Source of the DNA: Panorpa germanica
Taxonomy: Eukaryota > Arthropoda > Insecta > Mecoptera > Panorpidae
DNA: 64,000 bases
NCBI GenBank assembly: GCA_963678705.1
Contig: OY783216.1
Coordinates: 2,666,001-2,730,000, forward strand
Direction of reading: 5' to 3'
A program made the position numbers and the translations under genes. Below are positions 60,973-64,000 of this stretch, piece after piece (the first letter of the stretch is position 1; each line of letters starts with the position of its first letter). Below the pieces are notes generated by a model. That model was not told the origin of the DNA. It saw nothing but the letters and a program-made list of their open reading frames with translations, and ran no database searches.

Positions 60973-61539
60973 GTTTTGTAAAATTATATTAATTTTAATA
61001 AATTCAAATAGAAATTAATAAAACAATCAATACAACCGGTTTTAATTATATCGTTTATTAAATTCAAGAATATTTTTAACAGGAAATAAAAATATAATTG
61101 GATATATACGTAGTTCAGTTTTATAATTATAATTAAAGCAAAATTCACTACCCAAATTATATGATTATATAATGATTCAAAATTATAAATGATTATAAAA
61201 TTATGTCACAATATCAATATTCAGATTTTTAGGTTCACCTTTCAATTAATAACAAATCCAAAGTTCACTTTTTCACTACAAACTAATTAGAAATAGTAAA
61301 TATAAAATTAGGTTAATACTGGAGTTAAAATAATACTATAATATTTATAACTTTAACACTTGTGCAATAGTAATTAGAAAAGAATAATGCTTTGTGAATA
61401 TAAATTGTACTGTTATACAACGATTATGTTATCATTTCTTAGTTTAAATAATATTTTTATTATGTTACGTCAAACATAAACTAACAAGAAAAAGTCAAAA
61501 TATCGTAAAAGTATAATCCGATTGCATCGTACTTCATTG
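60973..61539. other. Intergenic, 3' side of Exo-3
   Basis: Very AT-rich, no gene recognised. It probably includes the Exo-3 3' UTR. Confidence 0.5.
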
Positions 61540-62226
61540 TTATAAATACTCAAGAAGCTTGAGCACGTGACGTGGTTGTGTACTTAGATAGTACACATCA
61601 GGCTTCCATCGATTAGAAACCTGTTTGGTTATAATATTAACATCACGTTCTAAATAACTTTTCAAAAACATATATTTCTCGATCTTCTTTGACCGACACA
61701 TTTTATTAATAATAGTTTTCAAAGTTTTGACGTCATTAGCAGCATTATGTGGGCACGGAACATTTATTTTATAATGTTTAGCAATTGCCACCATTGAGTA
61801 ATTAGGCCTCCACGGTAAGATATCTACAAATATCCTAAGGGTATCAATTGAAGAATCAACACATTTTACAAACCTTTCCAATAAATTATGTGTGGCCAAA
61901 CTATGTACTAAAAATTTATTGGTAAATTCTGTCATATTGTGAGCAACGAGGACAACTTTTGTAAATTGTTCAAAAAATTCTAGTAGACCCGTCCAAGCAG
62001 TTTCGGCAGATACTGTCTCGACTTCCTGGCCGTGGTACAAAAGCCTGCCGCTATCTTTAGATAATCCAGTGATGTGTGTAGCTCGAGGATGAAAATCACT
62101 AAGGGGATATATATATTTCTGGTAGATTGTGTTTTCATCTAGGAAAGCGGCGATTTGCACAACGTTGTCTGTCCTATAGTTTAACCCAGTCGTCTCGAAG
62201 TCTATGAAGATGTATGTGAAATACAT
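61540..62226 (-). CDS. DEDDh exonuclease paralogue missing the Exo II Asp, 228 aa (Exo-3)
   Basis: A single-exon paralogue on the minus strand. Exo I is FIDFETTG (D9, E11) and Exo III is PHNAANDVKTL (H160, D165). Exo II reads AHNMTEFTNKF, with T102 where Exo-1, -2 and -4 have Asp after the Phe. That Asp normally holds a catalytic metal, so this protein is predicted to be inactive or weakly active. The frame is otherwise open and the fold-defining motifs are kept, which favours a retained non-catalytic role (nucleic-acid binding or regulation) over a decaying pseudogene. It lacks the C-terminal module of Exo-1 and -2 and has a different tail (SNRWKPDVYYLSTQPRHV). Closest to Exo-4 by length and N-terminus. 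Confidence 0.88.
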   Translation of the reverse strand: MYFTYIFIDFETTGLNYRTDNVVQIAAFLDENTIYQKYIYPLSDFHPRATHITGLSKDSGRLLYHGQEVETVSAETAWTGLLEFFEQFTKVVLVAHNMTEFTNKFLVHSLATHNLLERFVKCVDSSIDTLRIFVDILPWRPNYSMVAIAKHYKINVPCPHNAANDVKTLKTIINKMCRSKKIEKYMFLKSYLERDVNIITKQVSNRWKPDVYYLSTQPRHVLKLLEYL

Positions 62227-62397
62227 AGTTTTTATTTAGCACACTTATTTTTTGAATTTAACTGACACTTTCGAACACTGAGTATTGCTTCTCGCTCTGC
62301 ACGATTGGCTTTGAACAAATGTTTCTTATTGTTTTTTGAAACCACGACCATTAACTGCAAAAGAATTCTATTGACTGTTCTCTGTCTTGCCTACCAC

Positions 62398-62696
62398 ATT
62401 GTTGATTGAAATAGCTGTTAAAAAATATACTGGCGTTTTTATTTTATTAAATATCTAAGTATTGATGGAGATATAGCAATTAAAAATTCTAATAGTAGTT
62501 TTAGCGCAACAGATGTCCGCCATATTTATGACGTAACATGTCGCACTGTTGAGAGACAGGTCAGTTATTTATTATGTGTGTAGAGTTCTGTGTTAAGTAT
62601 GCTATCTCTTTTACGCCCTGTTGTAGAAAGGAGATGGCACGTGACGATAACGTTGGATCCCTTTAATGATTATTAAGACATGGTTCTGTAGCCCAT
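62398..62696 (+). repeat. Family A relative, diverged and shortened
   Basis: ATTGTTGATTGAAATAGCTG, TATTAAATATCTAAGTATTG, TTTTAGCGCAACAGATG and GGTTCTGTAGCCCATT follow family A order with about 330 bp missing. Confidence 0.75.
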
Positions 62697-63317
62697 TCTT
62701 AGAACGAAAGAGGTTAGGAATTTGACAAAACGTTTTATATATCTATATTGATTAAAGGGACAAAAATGGCTGTTACAATTGTTAATATCCCCTATAATAT
62801 TGCGGGATAATAAAGAATTATTTATTTTATCTGAGCACGAGAATTGTCATTTCTTTAACGTGCCAGTCCGAAACTCCGAAAGTGTAAAGTCCCTATTTAA
62901 TGTATCATCTCATTAATAGACCTTATTGTAATTCGCAGAAATTAAGGCCATACATTTTTAACCACGACAAACACAAATATCACCTAAAACAAATAAAGCA
63001 ACCGATAGAAGTTCAATAGAGCACTAATTTGCTTTGTTATGTAAATTAATATCTCTTGTGATAAAACTTAATTATTATTTAAAATCTTATCTAAATCAGA
63101 TAATAAAAACAAAAGTATTTGTTTATTGATTTATTGATTAGTTATAAATTACAGGTATAATAAATATATCAATACCTGACAAAACAATTATATAAAATGA
63201 TTTCTACTTTTCAAAACACTTATCTATAAAAATAAAAAGATGTACATAAAATATGAAATAATACTTGCAATATAAAATATATCTTAGTGTTAGATGTTGA
63301 ATAAATTTGTTAATTAT
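62697..63317. other. Intergenic, 3' side of Exo-4
   Basis: AT-rich, no gene recognised. Confidence 0.5.
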
Positions 63318-63908
63318 TTAATTAATAGTTTTAATGTAGCTGTCCATCATATGATACTTTGAGAGGTTATGTTGCTCGCGTAGTTTTTTGACAATAGCAT
63401 GCAGGGTTATAACATCACCAATAGCATTATGGGCATCAACAATTTTGACATTTAAATGATGAGCAATCGAATCTTGTTTATATGAATTAACATTTGGTAA
63501 TTTCGCTTTAAAAACATCCATAGTATCAACAAAACCACGAACGCAATATGTAAACTTATTGAACAAATTTAATTTCACTAGATCTCTTTTAATAAATTCT
63601 AAATCAAAGCCTGCTATGTTATGTCCTACAAGGACGACATTTTCATATCCCCGCAAGAAATCGAGTAGCCCGTTCCAGGCAGCTTCAGGGGAAGATGTAG
63701 ACACTTCGTTTCCATTCCAAAGTAATTTTCCATTGGCTTTAGTTAATCCGTTCACTCTTGAAGCGTCAGGGTGGAATTCTATTGCCGGGTAAATATATGC
63801 GTTGTACATATGATTTGCGTCCTTCAGCGCCCCAATTTGGACAACGTCGTCGTTCTTAGCGTTTAGCCCAGTCGTTTCCAAATCAATATAAATGTATGTA
63901 TAAATCAT
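63318..63908 (-). CDS. DEDDh 3'-5' exonuclease, 196 aa, intronless (Exo-4)
   Basis: The minimal member of the cluster, essentially only the exonuclease domain. Exo I is YIDLETTG (D9, E11), Exo II is GHNIAGFDLEF (D102) and Exo III is AHNAIGDVITL (H160, D165). The catalytic set is complete and spacing is identical to Exo-3 (D9, E11, 102, 160, 165), so the two are sister genes and Exo-4 shows the ancestral Exo II. There is no C-terminal module, signal peptide or membrane segment. It is read from the minus strand; its promoter lies in the last 92 bp of the window or beyond. Expected to trim 3' ends of DNA or RNA in the cytosol or nucleus. Confidence 0.92.
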   Translation of the reverse strand: MIYTYIYIDLETTGLNAKNDDVVQIGALKDANHMYNAYIYPAIEFHPDASRVNGLTKANGKLLWNGNEVSTSSPEAAWNGLLDFLRGYENVVLVGHNIAGFDLEFIKRDLVKLNLFNKFTYCVRGFVDTMDVFKAKLPNVNSYKQDSIAHHLNVKIVDAHNAIGDVITLHAIVKKLREQHNLSKYHMMDSYIKTIN

Positions 63909-64000
63909 TTTTCACTTTTCAATTAATTTTAAAGAAACTATAATTTTAGTGTTTAAATATCAAAACACACTTCGATATTCTAGCGACAGTTTTAATAAAA

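Overview
The window is nuclear DNA from an insect, most likely a moth or butterfly (Lepidoptera). It is very AT-rich, genes have short coding exons with GT-AG introns, and it is packed with small non-autonomous DNA transposons. One repeat (28.7-29.9 kb) has the TCTATACTAATATTATAAAG start and CTAG end that I associate with lepidopteran Helitron-like elements. No RNA genes or CRISPR arrays were recognised.

0-26 kb holds a tandem array of UDP-glycosyltransferase (UGT) genes, all on the + strand: one 3' part cut by the window start (36-1729), four complete genes (6284-8160, 12073-13944, 15211-17965, 18864-20757) and a sixth copy (23667-26137) that is intact except for an in-frame TAG at an invariant Trp. 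A seventh, complete UGT lies at 38271-41090. Each complete copy has five coding exons with identical intron phases, encodes about 521-527 residues, starts with a signal peptide and ends in one membrane segment plus a KKXX ER-retention tail. They would act as ER-lumen detoxification enzymes. Copies 2, 3 and 5 are recent duplicates with signs of gene conversion.

Between UGT-6 and UGT-7 (28.4-36.6 kb) lie three genes of unknown function (72, 88 and 390 aa). Each has its coding region opening just after a splice acceptor and one hydrophobic segment with a shared pattern, so they may be an undescribed tandem family.

42-47 kb holds two conserved housekeeping genes in divergent orientation: an hnRNP F/H (Glorund-like) RNA-binding protein on the - strand (7 coding exons, 474 aa) and thymidylate kinase on the + strand (5 exons, 215 aa). 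51.1-55.1 kb holds a nine-exon cytosolic carboxylesterase (536 aa) with a complete catalytic triad.

55.7-64 kb holds four intronless DEDDh 3'-5' exonuclease genes (289, 279, 228 and 196 aa). One has lost a metal-binding Asp. Two share an extra C-terminal module.

The rest is mostly repeats. The commonest is a ~630-bp element with AATGGGCTTGTGTCC ends (about 15 copies, several inside introns). Others are an element with CCCAGTAAAC ends and variable 2-bp target duplications, hAT elements with 8-bp duplications, Harbinger-like elements with TTA duplications, TA-flanked elements, and large foldback palindromes. All gene models come from reading splice sites and reading frames by eye; no database search was run.
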